Source: Hyalella azteca
Lineage: Eukaryota > Arthropoda > Malacostraca > Amphipoda > Hyalellidae
Reading direction: 5' to 3'
Assembly: GCF_000764305.2 (NCBI RefSeq)
Contig: NW_025947446.1
Location: 124,001 to 188,000 of the forward strand
DNA: 64,000 bases
How positions within the stretch are numbered: the stretch's first letter is position 1; the number at the start of each line of letters is the position of its first letter. The notes beneath the pieces were generated by a model, which was given only the letters and a program-made list of their open reading frames with translations, ran no database searches and was not told the DNA's origin. Below, piece by piece: positions 10,367 to 23,500 of this stretch. The position numbers were made by a program, and so were the translations under genes.

Positions 10367-10431
10367 ATTTCCAAGATGCGTCGCCAGGTAATTTTTGATG
10401 AAAAGTCATTTATGCTGCGTAATAAAAAATT
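10365..10431 (+). repeat. 67-bp direct repeat, copy 2
   Basis: It is near-identical to 9919-9985. Its left end abuts the broken 5' end of the tRNA-Pro remnant. Confidence 0.9.
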
Positions 10432-10499
10432 AGTTACAAGCCACAAACTTATTTACAAGGTTGCATGCATGTGTTATCCCAAATAACTAATTTTACCCT

Positions 10500-13400
10500 A
10501 AAAACAGTCTGATTGTACAGCAAGTGTCAACTGAACATGTGATAATGCAATCTGACTGCTCTAATGTGACCGCAACTATGCAATTGTAAACTTGTTGTTT
10601 ACATTTGCGTTGGATATTTTGGCAGGAACTCATTGCAACTGATTTCTGGACAAACTTCACTGCATCCTGATCCATCCAACGTACCGGAAACCTTACTTTT
10701 TTGCAAATAGTTGGCCGAAGACTGACAAATTTATCAAATGCAAGAATTTCAATCTAAATGTGTCGACAAGATCTTCTGAAGGCGTAAATATTGCTACTGA
10801 AGCATCGCCACAGATCTTGCAATATTCATCCACTTTCTGCACAGTGGGCATTGCGTAAGGCTCACTTACCTCAATGCTTGGCGTGGTCTAATTGTTTGTT
10901 AGAAAATTCCAAGAAGTCATGCTCTCATTGCTCTGCAGTGGAGATTACCATGAGATCTCTTTATTTAATAAAAATTTTTCTTTCCTAATTAGGCTAATTT
11001 TTATTTGTTGGCAATTTTTGTGTTTAAATATTTAATCACCATGATTGTAGCAGCAAGCAGTGACTTGAGCCTTGGGGGTTTGTTTGAACTTCAAATCCTG
11101 ATGCAGGGAAAATTCTGGTCAGGACACTTGCAAGATGAATTTTCATTGCAAGATTTTGATGCATGTGTTTATTAAATTAAAATCAGACACCAGTCTTGAC
11201 CTAATAAAAACAAGGATAGTTTTTATTCCCTTTGATACCATTTAGCATACTGAATGTTAATTTTTACCACTTGTCCTGTCCACACATGAGTTTGTCACAT
11301 ACTTGCAATAAAACCACCAAGGAACTAATTAACCAATAAATTATTTATTGACATTATGCTTCATCCTGCATTGTCATAATTTTGTTATCACTTTGATTTC
11401 TTATAGGTTGTTAAAAGCTAATTTTTCCTGATTCACACACATAAGTATGTCAAATTGAAACAGATGAGAATCTAATTGAAAAGAAAGCTATTTATTGACA
11501 TTACGCTACTACAAGGGTACAAGCATTGTTAGAATTATTTGTGTCTCCCTTTCTCATAGTTACACAAAATTTTAGCACCATTTGCACACCCAACTCAAAC
11601 ATGGCCTAATCAAAGTACATGTAATAAATAACTGTAGGAGTGGCCTTCAAATAATACTTGTAGATCATCAATGCTCAATGCTCTCTACAGAAGTTGTATT
11701 TGCATAAGTGACTCAAAGCTTTGATTGGTTAATATTTCTTAACTGGCTTGTTTCATGCATATGAGCAAAATATGTTTAGCAACAGACATATTTGCTTTGG
11801 ACAAAAGTTCTATGTTGGAGGTTTGTTGCTACATGTAAATGCTCAATTTCCAAGAAGACTGCTGGTTGGAGTTTCTATTAATCAAGATAGGAAGCATTGT
11901 GCAAGGCTCACTTACCTCAATGCTTGGCATGGTCTAATTGCTCTCAACATATTTCATCAAAATGATTCAATATTCCATATGCTACGACATGAGATCCATG
12001 TCACTGTAAAAAGGAAAAGGTACTACCATCGTCTCAAATACAACAATACCAAATCCTGTTACTAATTATGCACCTACCAAATTTGTAAATCATAATAGAA
12101 ATCATCATCCAGTAATCTTTTCAATTTTCATCAAAGCTATAGCCCTTTCATGTAAAATATAAATTAGGAAATCATGTTATATCTTGATATGTTTAGTGTT
12201 CACTATTAAGAGTTTTTAGACTTTAAACTCACTAACATACAGATTAACTCTTGCAATATATCATGAGTTTTCAGTCTTTTATTTTAAGAAACATTTTTAT
12301 TCAAGTTTATGTTCAATTATTTAAAGTATAATATCTGATGGTTTTGGAACATTAATTCTAATGTGAATTTGGCCCAATCATAATTTGGCATAATTTATTA
12401 TTATGTAGAAAAAAAAGCAAAAATATTAAATCTCAAATCTGACAAATTAGAAATTTAATAGAACCATAGAATTTTCATATAAGAGATCATTTGATTTATT
12501 TTTAAGAGAACTTCATTAGGAAATGAAAATTCATGCTAGATATTTGTTCTTTTCTGTTAGTTTAACCAAAGCCATTGGCAATAATCTTATGGCCAATGGA
12601 TTTTTCTATTTTTATCATCTGAATTGTGTTACAGTAAAGTTTAATTATTTTCTGATGAATTTTAATGCTACTAACAGGCTTTTTTTCAAGTATTTTAAAA
12701 TTTTATTGGGTATTCTGGTCTTTAAACTTTTGTATGTATAAATGAGCAGGAAGTGCAAGGAGCCAGCCAGTCATTTACAGATTAAAAGTGCAAAGAACCA
12801 AACGGACAAAAAAATACATGTATATAACTGAGATCAAAATAATTTAAAATAGAAGTTTTTCTACGCATACCAGTATCTGTTTTGGCAGATGCTGTTTTAA
12901 TTTATTTAAATAGAAATGATCTTCAAAGATTGACTGATTTGCGCTACAAAAGTTTGGGGATGGGTTATAATACAATCCTCGCTGTTAACCAATTATTGTA
13001 AAGGCAGCAAATGAATGCCAACTTTGCTAAGCCTACTCAGCCTGGTCAGCGAGACTGATGCTAGTGCACTTATAGTTGCAAGAGTGGAAGGTGGTGTGAC
13101 AGCCAACTGCGATGTTCCTCTAATTTTGGTGCTAAGTTCATTAATTCAATATGACTGAGGTACAGTAATTTAAAATGAATGTTTATTTGCACCAAGTGCA
13201 TGTGCACCTCCAGACTGTTATTGGTTGCCAGACAAATCCTCAATAATACTGGCAACATTTTCAGCACTGAAAACCGATCTTGGCAGCACAATTGCAAAAC
13301 TATACATGGTGGGTCCTGTCCAGAAAGAACCATAAGAATTGGTCTGGACCTGACATTGAATAAATCTAGCTTTAAAGCTGCAACTAGAGATTTCCCACCA

Positions 13401-14138
13401 TTTTTGGAACCACGAGATTCCTGCTAGATGATTTGGCTCCTATTTACATTTTAAGAGAAGAATCAAGCTGCAAGATTCCCAATGTATTAAAAATTTGGAG
13501 CAATGAAATTTCAGTAATAAGTCGTTAAATTCAAATTCTGGCCTGAAAAGGTTGGAATTCTAAAAATTGGGGTTCCTGTATTTAAGATTGATCTAGCTTG
13601 GTAACTTGCTTCCCTGCATGTACCATAAAACAGAGTCACTTGGATCATTTTGACATTTTAGAGAAGAAAACCCCCTTCTCAAACAGTTCTTGCCCTAAAA
13701 AAATTTTGTTGATGGCTCTTGAAGTACACCATGAGATTGCCTAGAAATGCACAAAATAAATTTATTTTATATATTTACTATGAGACTATTTGTAGCACGA
13801 AAAGTACAGGCGCTAGATATGGTCCAAGTCATCCCATTTTAAGGTACTACCTATATGTTCTCATGTTCATATTTTGTACTTCTCCTGAATTCCATCTACT
13901 TAAATATGTTTGAACTTTGAAAATTATTCTAGTTTAATTTATTCACTCATAATTTCAAGTTGGCAATTCTGTTGATATGATTTATATTGTTTTATTATTA
14001 TAGATTTTTATATATTACTAATTAAAATTTGTTAATTATAAGGACAAGAGCAGATGGGGTACAGAAAACCCAATTGTTCAGAAAGGGAGAAGACCAAACT
14101 AATTTTGGAAGCAGTGGTAGATCTGATAAATATTCATT
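10500..14138. other. AT-rich stretch upstream of TAF1A, dispersed repeats only
   Basis: Two stretches match each other: 10850-10902 and 11895-11942 share AAGGCTCACTTACCTCAATG and its continuation. 11755-11865 is the second copy of the 9195 repeat. I found no convincing exon, although a 5' non-coding exon of the following gene could lie here. Confidence 0.55.
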
Positions 14139-14175
14139 ATGTCATTTGCTTCATTTAATTTGACTTCTCTTTCAG

Positions 14176-14541
14176 TGAGTGCAATGAAAAGACAGAAGAA
14201 GTTGTTTTCTCACACTGTTTTGTTCCCTCAATTTCCATCATATAAACTAGGAACAAATGACCAGTCTTGTGGATCCTTGGGTGTTAACCATACAAATGGG
14301 AAGGTTGATGCACCAAATCATTTGGAATGTGGTCAGCGCACATCTCCTGAAGAAGTAGATTTATTGAGTAATGACCACCATGTTGGTGAGAATGAACATC
14401 CTCAGCAAGACCTGGATACACCCAATGATCCTGACTATGGAACATTGGAAGGAACAACACATTCCTCTGTAGAAAATGGCAGAAGTCAGAAGATCTTAAA
14501 ATCGTGTGATGTTGCCATGGAGTGTAGGGAGACTCAACTAC
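14176..14541 (+). CDS. TAF1A: TAF1A exon 1 (first coding exon recognised)
   Basis: The acceptor is TTCTCTTTCAG at 14175 and the donor is GTAAGT at 14542. It encodes an N-terminal region rich in Asn, Asp and Glu (residues 1-119 from Met at 14184) with no recognised domain. It ends in phase 1. If an upstream coding exon exists it must supply one nucleotide. Confidence 0.65.
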
Positions 14542-17500
14542 GTAAGTAAATACATCATTTAGTTTGGTCATTTGGGGATTAAATATCAAATTTACATTTT
14601 GCCTCCTAATGCACCTAACCAAGAATTCGCATTGCACTGTTCAAAGGTATTTCTTGTTGGCTTTATTTAAATAATACAATTTTTAGGCATTTCATGTCTT
14701 ATAAACATAATTATTCAAATATTTAATAATTGAAATTGTCCATTGACACATATCACAATTTAGAAATTTATTACTAGTTTTCAACTCATGTCTGCATAAA
14801 TATGAGGACTATTATGTACCTACTCACTATTTTGTACACAGAAGAATTGTTTGCCTGATAAATAGATTAATAATTCCTGTTCTATTTTATTAGACAAAGA
14901 TATGGCAGTCATGCTTGCTATGAGTATTTTAGCTTCTGTATGTAGGTTGTCCGTACTGTTAACAGATTATTTTAAACAGTGCCATAATATTGCCTGGTCT
15001 CCTACCACTAATGACCAGTTATTTATTTTTCCATCAAGTTGGCAACAACTGTACCCTTAATGAAGGATAATGAAAGACTGATTTTAATAACTAATACCTT
15101 TTGAGTGAAAGTACCTATGGGAAAAAGGAAATGCACTTGTGTATCTATATAATTTCATTAAGTTGTAAAGAAAACTATTAAGTGATATTGGAAGTACCAT
15201 ATATTTTGCTGTAAAAGATAAATTATTCAGTTTCATGCAAGGAGCATGGATGAATGAATCATTGGAGTGCAGTAAAAGTGATGTTGCTTACAGGAAAGAT
15301 AGTTCCTATTATTAAAATTCCTCTTGCTAAGTAATCCGTTTTCAATTGTTTGTTTTACTGCAAACATAACAGAATAAAAAGTAGTATATTATATAATAAG
15401 TAAAATGACAATTCAAATTAAATATCTACAATATCAATGTGACTAAAAATGATTAATGATTTTTATGGTCATGAAGAACATGGAGGTTGAGCTGAGAAAA
15501 ATGGCATGTATGCCCCTGAGTGTACATGGCATAATGGCATGTATGCCCCTGAGTGTGCATGGCATATGTCTCTTATACACATCTAGATGTGTATAAGAGA
15601 CAGGCATAATGGCATGTATGCCCCTGAGTTTGCATGGCATAATGGCGTGTATGCCCCTGAGTGTACATGGCATAATGGCATGTATGCCCCTGAGTGTGCA
15701 TGGCATAATGGCATGTATGCCCCTGAGTGTGCATGGCATAATGGCATAATTCTTCATTGCTTAGGATTGATTTTTCTGATTTTCTTAATGCTGGAAGTTT
15801 TGCCTCTAGCACTTGTTTTGCTAGGCACTTGTTTTCTATTGTCTTGAATTCTTTTAATATGTCCACTATTTTGTAACCCAATTAAAGTTGGAACAAATTC
15901 AACATCAAAATATTGATTGATATGAGTCCCATTTCACAAGCATCAAGAAGAAAATGCCTAATAAATTCATCTTATCTTATTCATCCTATTTGTGTAAATT
16001 TGGCTTTTCTTAACAGATTGCACTTGTACTCTCTAAATATTTATATATAAGTACTTGGCAAATTAGGCATACATTCTTTATCAATACAGGAGACGAATCC
16101 CTGAAGTGTTGTCGGGTGCTGTCAGAGCTTGTCCGAGGGCTGACTGATGCCTGCAGTTTCCATGACTGGGATCAAGTGCTGGCTCTTCTTCCCTGCATTG
16201 CAATACGTTTTTACCCTTCCCTCTCCATGCAGTATTCAGTGCAGGTTAGTTTTGAGTTTTCAATGATCAACCTTGCCTCTCTTATGTAGGTGATGTTAGT
16301 GGAATATTTTATATTTTCCACATAGGCAGCAGAGTGTAAACTCTGCAGTAGTGGAATTTCAAGGCACAGCTACACTTGAACCTAAATTATTAGAAATTTT
16401 TTAACCTTGTAATGCTCAGAAGTCACTTACTTATTTTGTGGAACATCTCACTACTTTAGCTGAGCTTTTGGTAACATATTCATGCTGCACACAAATGAAT
16501 GCCACTGTTCTCTAAGTTCAATGTTTCCTATACCTACATTAAAGTTTGTGACATATCATGATGGTTCTCATTAGGGGGTTCTTATTACAAATATTGCTAC
16601 TCACCTTCCATTTTTTCCCCATCTTATTGTTATGTATTAGTTGATAGCAAGGGATTTTCTAGACATCATATTGATCAATAGCAACATGTTGTTTTATTAC
16701 ATCTCCATGCTTTGTTTCTATAGTGCGCCTTACAAATAATTTTTTTCTTTACCTAAGTCACTTCTAAATTACTTGTGCTGTGAATTGCATTTGGTTGAAA
16801 AAATGTCATGCATAACATTTAGACTGCTGGAACCAACCGTATCACCTACTGATTTTGCCAAAATATTATGAGTTTAATGCAAGTATTACAATTAAATATA
16901 GGTACCTATTAGTAAAATCGTGCATCTCTAAAGAAGAGATGTGTTAAATAAATGTGCAGCATATATGGTACATTCTCAGTGTGTTAAGTTTAATTTATAT
17001 AGTTTTTAATGCTGGATTACTTTTAATTACTTGTATCTGTCAATCGAAATAACTGTCAAATAGCCTAATCATGTAAACAAGCTTTATGGAGTAGATTCTT
17101 TCTAATGGTTGGGTCTTGGCATTAAGCTTTGTTTTAATGTGTTGGGTACAATTGTTCATGCAAGTTAACCCTTGAACATAAAGTTAATGGAATCCTAAAT
17201 AACAAATAACATCTTGGCTTCTCCTCTTGCTTCTTTTCCTGTGTGCCACATCTCTGTAGCCCTGCACCTGAACATTTCCTGTGTGCCACATCTCTGTAGC
17301 CCTGCACCTGAACATTTCCTGTGTGCCACATCTCTGTAGCCCTGCACCTGAACATTTCCTGTGTGCCACTTCTGTGTAGCTCTGCACCTGAACATTTCCT
17401 GTGTGCCACTTCTGTGTAGCATCGCATACGAAGTTTATATCTCTAAAAGTTTACCTGCAGCCTGAAAATGTATTTCATTTCATTGGTTACTCCCACGCTA

Positions 17501-20500
17501 TTAACTTTGGAGATGCCATAAGGCAATAAATATATGATGAAAATTGTATGAATCTTGTATAGGTTGTAATCTTGTTTATTTTTCACTAATGTAACTACAT
17601 ATATTATTTATAGTTACATTAGTGAAAAATCTGTATGCCTTCTTGGAATGTATTAGTGCTAACCAATTAAAGATTTGAAGAGGTGGGTAATTTATTTCAA
17701 ATAGTTATGTCAATTATTTAGTTCTTTACCATCCATTAAGGCCCTGATTGAAAGCCGAGAGGCTTCGAACAGGCTCGGCTCTTCCCTAAGCGTTTCTTCA
17801 CTAATTAGGATAGACTTTACTCCACTCGCAAATGAGATGGCGATATGGATTTTTCCATACTTACCCAGCTATTTATTTATAAGCGTCGACCAGTAACAAA
17901 AGATATGTAAACTTTGTACTAAAAGAGTTTTAATAAGAGGAAATTTCAAGAAACTTTGAATATTATTGTTCATCAAGTCTGCGAATTTTACACTTTTTTC
18001 GAGATATAAACGGGTTGTAATTTTTATTGTCAATTGAATGGTATATTCGGCATTCCTTGATCAGCTTCCTTGTTATAGATATTTTCCACCAGAAAATATT
18101 TATGATCGAGTCTGCTGATACGCGGAGGGAAAATCCCGCATACTAGCTGCTCAAATGGAGACGTTGTGCAATGTTTGAGGGGAAAGAGACGTCGTAAATT
18201 ACCCCCATTTCTCCCCCTGACGGGTGGCATGGTAAAGGCGAAGTCAATGAGGGGCAAAGAATAATACGTGGCCAGTGGTCGGCCTATCCAATTAGTTATA
18301 GCCGACCGTTGGCCATTCCTCGGCCACCTGAAAGCGACCAGTTCCCGCGAAGAATGGTCTGGCTAGGATATTATATTACAAAGAGTACAAGCTCGAGGGT
18401 AGCGACTGGCCGAACTTTGGGCAGATCAAGGATTTTACACGATGGTCGCGAAAACCTCCCTCCCAGACTTCGCTGCATTTTGACTACAAGCCTTAATGCT
18501 TACATAACCAAAAAAGCAGTTTTATGAATACATCAAATAATGTATTTGCTGATGAATTAAATGGAAATCTACTTTTTTTATAATTTTTTTTTGCATCTAA
18601 ACGCCAGGTAAAGGTATTTTCTACTGATATATTCCAATTCTATTTTGTAACCAAATATTAAGTAGAGTTTTGCTCAGAAGACAATGCCATCAAGTTCTGG
18701 TTTTGCTGGCAGATGGCGATTGCTCTGGAAAACTGTGGTGCACTCAAAGGAACAAGTGTTGCAAAGCTGGTGAGTTATGCTGCTCCTAATCTGATGGCAC
18801 AAGATTTGTGCAACATTGTGCAGCATTTTGAGCGCACCAGAACTGCTGCAAGAGATGGTGCCACAGACTCTCAACCCTCAGAAACTAACCTCCAACTGAA
18901 GAAGTTGTTGGATGACATTGAAAAGGTGAACTTTGCTGGGCAGCTTCCATGTTTTGCAAAACTTTCACAATTCTGAGGTTAGAGTTGTTCATGTGTCAAT
19001 ATATATGACTCACAATTATCATTACAATTTTATTCCCTGCCATTGACATTGTGAATAATCTCCTAGTGTAATGTTGCTTTTGGTATTTTTCTAAAGGTTA
19101 ATTTATCTTGTATTGCATCCATAAGGGTATTTTTTAACAACTTTATCATGCTTGGTGTTGAGAGATACTTCTATGTATTTGCTGGTGATTGAAAATTGAG
19201 AGAATTGTATCCGAATCACTCCTCTCTGCTCTGTCTTTGATGTTCCTTCTTCTTCAGAAAACAATAACTCAATTAGAAGTCTAATGGGTTTAGATATCAC
19301 ACTGATTAAGAATTACCAAAGCCTGATTTCTGAAGTAAAACATAGACTAAAATGTAGAACTATATGATGCTCTCAAATGCAGAATTGATAATATATACAG
19401 AATTTAGAATTGTAATTTGGCTCTGTGCCATTTTATTTGATGTCTCTTGTAGAAAATTATTGATTTCCTATGTGAATTTTTCACTTATATGTGTAAAAAG
19501 TTTTATTAGCAGTGGGTGTTTAGACACTCTTGTATTGATTTTCTATGAATGCCAAGGTTTGGGTAATTAATTTGAAGGGCATGTAAAGCAGCATTGGAGA
19601 TTATACAAGTTTACTTGAAAAATTTTCCCTCCATTTGGATTTCTTTACCTCTGATAGCTTTATGGCCTATGTTTGTTTATAAACAATACCTGCAGATACT
19701 GATGGCTACCTACAGATACTGATACTTTCTTCTAGAGAAAAAAATGCCATATAAGATAACGATATTCATTTGCTCTAGAGCAACACAAACATGATAGGAT
19801 ACCAATATTTACTAGCTCTAGAACACCTCATATATTGAAGAATACCGATATTTACTAGCTCTAGCAGCTCATATATTAAAGAACACCGATATTTACTAGC
19901 TCAAGAAAATACTGCCCGCTATATTCATGCAGCTGACATGTTTCAGGTGGTGGAAGACCAAGGTCATGGAAGGTTGCAGTCTCATCGCTCGCGCTGCTAT
20001 GACGTCGCCTTCGCGAGTGCCTACAAGGGCATCATGTGCTACGTCCGCTGGAGGAAGCAGCACCGCAACGCCCAACTCGCCGCCATGGGCCCCTGCAGCT
20101 CTGCCGATGTGCCACTTGATGTTGTGGACCACGGTTAATATTCTGCTTTGTTTGAGGCCTTAAGGGTGGTTGTGTGGAGGCTATGATTTTTGATTTAAAT
20201 ATGTCTGAAAGAATCCACATGTTTAGGTATATAACATTACCTCCTTGATCTCTGCGTTTCTAGCGCCACAACAAGTATTAAGCAGTCCCATAGAATGGGT
20301 GAGATTGCTGGGCAATTGTATGGCTGATATGAATGAGAATTGCGTAATAAGTGCCTTTATTATCTTAATGATTGTATTTAATATTTGAAAGCCACTGTGA
20401 GCTTGATTCACCTGCAGTGACCTGTAAATTTTTTGCAGCTTTGGGTGAGCTGACGAAGGATGTGCCTGATGAGTCCGTGGCTGACCAGGCGGTGCTGCTA

Positions 20501-23500
20501 ATGGAGGAAGCCTTCAAGACCTTCAAGGAACCCGTGAGTTGCCCCCTGCCTTCACCCCACCTCCCACTCTCTCCTCAGTTGCCCCCTGCCCTCACAGTTG
20601 CCCCCTGCCTTCACCCCACCTCCCATGCACCCCTCAGTTGCCCCCTGCCCTCACCCCACCTCCCATGCACCCCTCAGTTGCCCCCTGCCCTCACCCCACC
20701 ACCCTCACCCCCACCGCTATTCTTTTTTGTCACCAGACTTCCTCATCTGCCCATCACCCCTGCTATTCTCTCACCCCTCCCCTCTGTCCCTCAGTGCGAG
20801 TGGCTGGTGACGCCGCTGCTGGAGGCGCTGGAGCAGCAGCGTGGGGCAGCGTCGACGCAGGCGCTGCTCACGAGCTACTTGGGGCGCCACCCCCGCCACG
20901 CCCCCGCCTACCGCACAGCCCTGCGCCACGCCCTCGCTCACTGGCCCCACCAGACACAACTCCACATCGCCCTCATGAAGGTGATACTACTATATATATC
21001 AGGGCCCTGCTCCATGCCCTCGCTCACTGGCCCCACCAGATTGATTAGAATAAGAAAAAAAAATAAGTAGTAGTTTCTATCATGTCCTATATTTTAAAGT
21101 TGGACACTCGGAGTGATTACTCCACCAATTTCACGTTACGTTCAGGTTCATGTTCAAGATATTCATTACTTATCGTTTTGTCAGGTTTTCGCCGAGTGGC
21201 GCTTGATAGGCACGTATGAAAAGGTTCTCCTTTGGAAAGGTTACGGCAAAAATAGTACAAATAGAGGGTTGTAATGAAACGCTGATACATTTCATATTAA
21301 ATTGAAAAATGCAAGTTTCACATCCTACGTTAACAAAAGTCTCTAGTACTTGAAAAATGAAATCTGAAAACAATCAAAAGTCCAAAACCTGTCAGTTTAC
21401 ATCATTAAAATCATCTAATTTTACCAGAACGTTGCAGTCCGTTGAGCCGTACGACTGTTGTAAACGACTGTAACGTGCGCACACGTTTGCAGTCGTATGT
21501 TCAGCGGCCGTACCGCTGCTGTATTCTCGCGTCTTCTTAACAGTTGCTCTTTCTTTATAGCCGTATCTCCCGCGCTATAGCGATGTCTCACGGCCGGTCT
21601 AACCGTAGAATTTATGACGACTGTACTTCGGTTGATGACTGTGACCGTCGCGCTTCTTCTGATGAGAGTTGTGACCGTACTATTGATGACCGTACCGATG
21701 ATAATTCTTGGTGTAGAGCTCGAAACTTAAATCTTCTGATGACGTGCGTTATAATCGTTGTACAACTCGTGGCCCTCTCGTATTGTCTCACGGCTGAATC
21801 GCAGCCGTAGTGTTGATGTTGATTTTCTTGACGTGCTCACCGGACTCTTGGCTGCTTCTATAAGTCCAGGTTTCTCGCGACCGTCAATGTTCGAAAACAG
21901 TAACACCGCAGCCGTTACGTCCGCTGACTGCAGACCGTGCTTGCTTGACGGTCACCTCCTTAGAACCAACCTTTGGCGCTAATTTTAAGGTCCTTATATA
22001 CGCTAGTGTCGCGCACAGTTAAGCCTATACCCTCGAAGTGACGCCACATTCCTCGAATGGAATGTCCCTCACGCTGAGCTCGCTAACGCTCGATGTAAAC
22101 TAACTTGTTCCCACGGCCTCGAAACAACCACGTCTTACATACTTGCTATATCGCTTCGACCCGCATTCTTAGCATTCTTAACACCTACCCATAATACATG
22201 TTCAATATTACCCATGTTCAATATAACCTACTTTATTCATTTCCATTCAACTTCCCTAAAAAAAGGCTCAAGACTTTTTTCTATCCCAGACCGCACGGAA
22301 GAAAATGTTGCAAAAATTGAAGACCAAATCCCTTAAGATCAACGTTAAAGTATTGACGAACTTGCGGAACTGTCCCAAGTGATTTGGAATTCACCACAAC
22401 AAATTCTAAAAGAATATTTTGGATCAATAAATAAACAGATTGAAAACTAGTCCGGTATTTGGGTCCCTCTTCTTACATTAGGTCTTGTACGTTCCTTTCA
22501 GCGTGGCTTGCTGAAAGGAATTTTCTTTGGCCTCCAGAGGCAATGTGTTCTGCCTGGCATTTCACCAAGAATATTAAACAAGGCATTGATCTATGCGAGA
22601 ATAGTAGAGACGTTGACACTGCAATCTTTTAAAGTTAAAATCGAATCCAACTGTTATTCCCGAAATGCTGGTGAATCCAGATTAGTTGTTTTTAAGTCAA
22701 GACTTGTCAAGGCTCTCTATGATGTCTTCTGTCTTTAATCCGCTTGACTGTTAATCAGTTTTAATGGGTGGGTTAATTTCTGTGTATGCTTTGTCTGAAG
22801 CTCAGAGTTACTATTGCACAACCTTTATCTACGTGTTTCTAGCCCCACTATAAATATTTAGCGACCATTTTAGTTAAAGGATTAGTAAGAAATTACGAAG
22901 TAAGAAGTAAGTTACTAAGTATAGTAAGAAGTAACCTAGTAAAGTAAGAAATTGTAAATATTTATTAAAGCAAGAAATAACTGAGAACTCAATATGCAGC
23001 GTATCCAGCGGCTCTCGCCCGGCGACGACAGCGTCCTGCTGCTGACCCAGGCCCTGCTGGACGACCCGCGCCTCTACGACACGACCCAGTGTGGTGGGTG
23101 CCCTGAGGGTGTGGTGGGTGCTCTGAGGGTGTGGTGGGTACCCTGAGGGTGTGGTGGGTGCCCTGAGGGTGTGCTGGGTGCCCTGAGGGTGTGGTGGGTG
23201 CTCTGAGGGTGTGGTGGGTGCCCTGAGGGTGTGGTGGGTGCCCTGAGGGTGTGGTGGGTGCCCTGAGGGTGTGCTGAGTGCCCTGAGGGTGTGCTGGGTG
23301 CTCTGAGGATGTGGTGGGTGCGGTGGTGTTCCCTGAGGTTTGTTTCACTAATCTCAACTTTCTCCACGCCATCATGGAGCTAATGCGCCGTGTCCACAGA
23401 AGAGGCGTTCGGTCTGGCGGGGCTGGACCCTGAGGAGGAGGCCGTGGCAGACCACGATATCGCGTCCGCGTCGTGCCCTCCTGACGACAGGAGCTTCAGG

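Larger units (their letters stand above)
14542..16089 (+). other. TAF1A intron 1
   Basis: It is AT-rich apart from the 33-bp minisatellite at 15499-15747, which contains sequencing-adaptor DNA. Nothing else is recognised. Confidence 0.8.
16245..18712 (+). other. TAF1A intron 2
   Basis: It is the longest intron (2.5 kb). It contains a 40-bp minisatellite (17229-17420) and a perfect hairpin (17578-17630). A GC-richer part at about 18090-18480 has no recognised function. Confidence 0.8.
20981..22999 (+). other. TAF1A intron 6
   Basis: It holds a short duplicate of exon 6 (21003-21043), a mid-GC block with GACCGT-type motifs at about 21425-22000 that I do not recognise, and a mariner transposase fossil at 22289-22423. 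The region 22500-22740 has an open frame without family resemblance. Confidence 0.75.

Noticed and set aside
15443..15881. ORFs of ~100 codons on both strands
   Set aside because: They consist of the 33-bp array plus translated adaptor.
22989..23375. 128-codon minus-strand ORF rich in His, Pro and Thr
   Set aside because: Antisense of the intron 7 array and exon 7.
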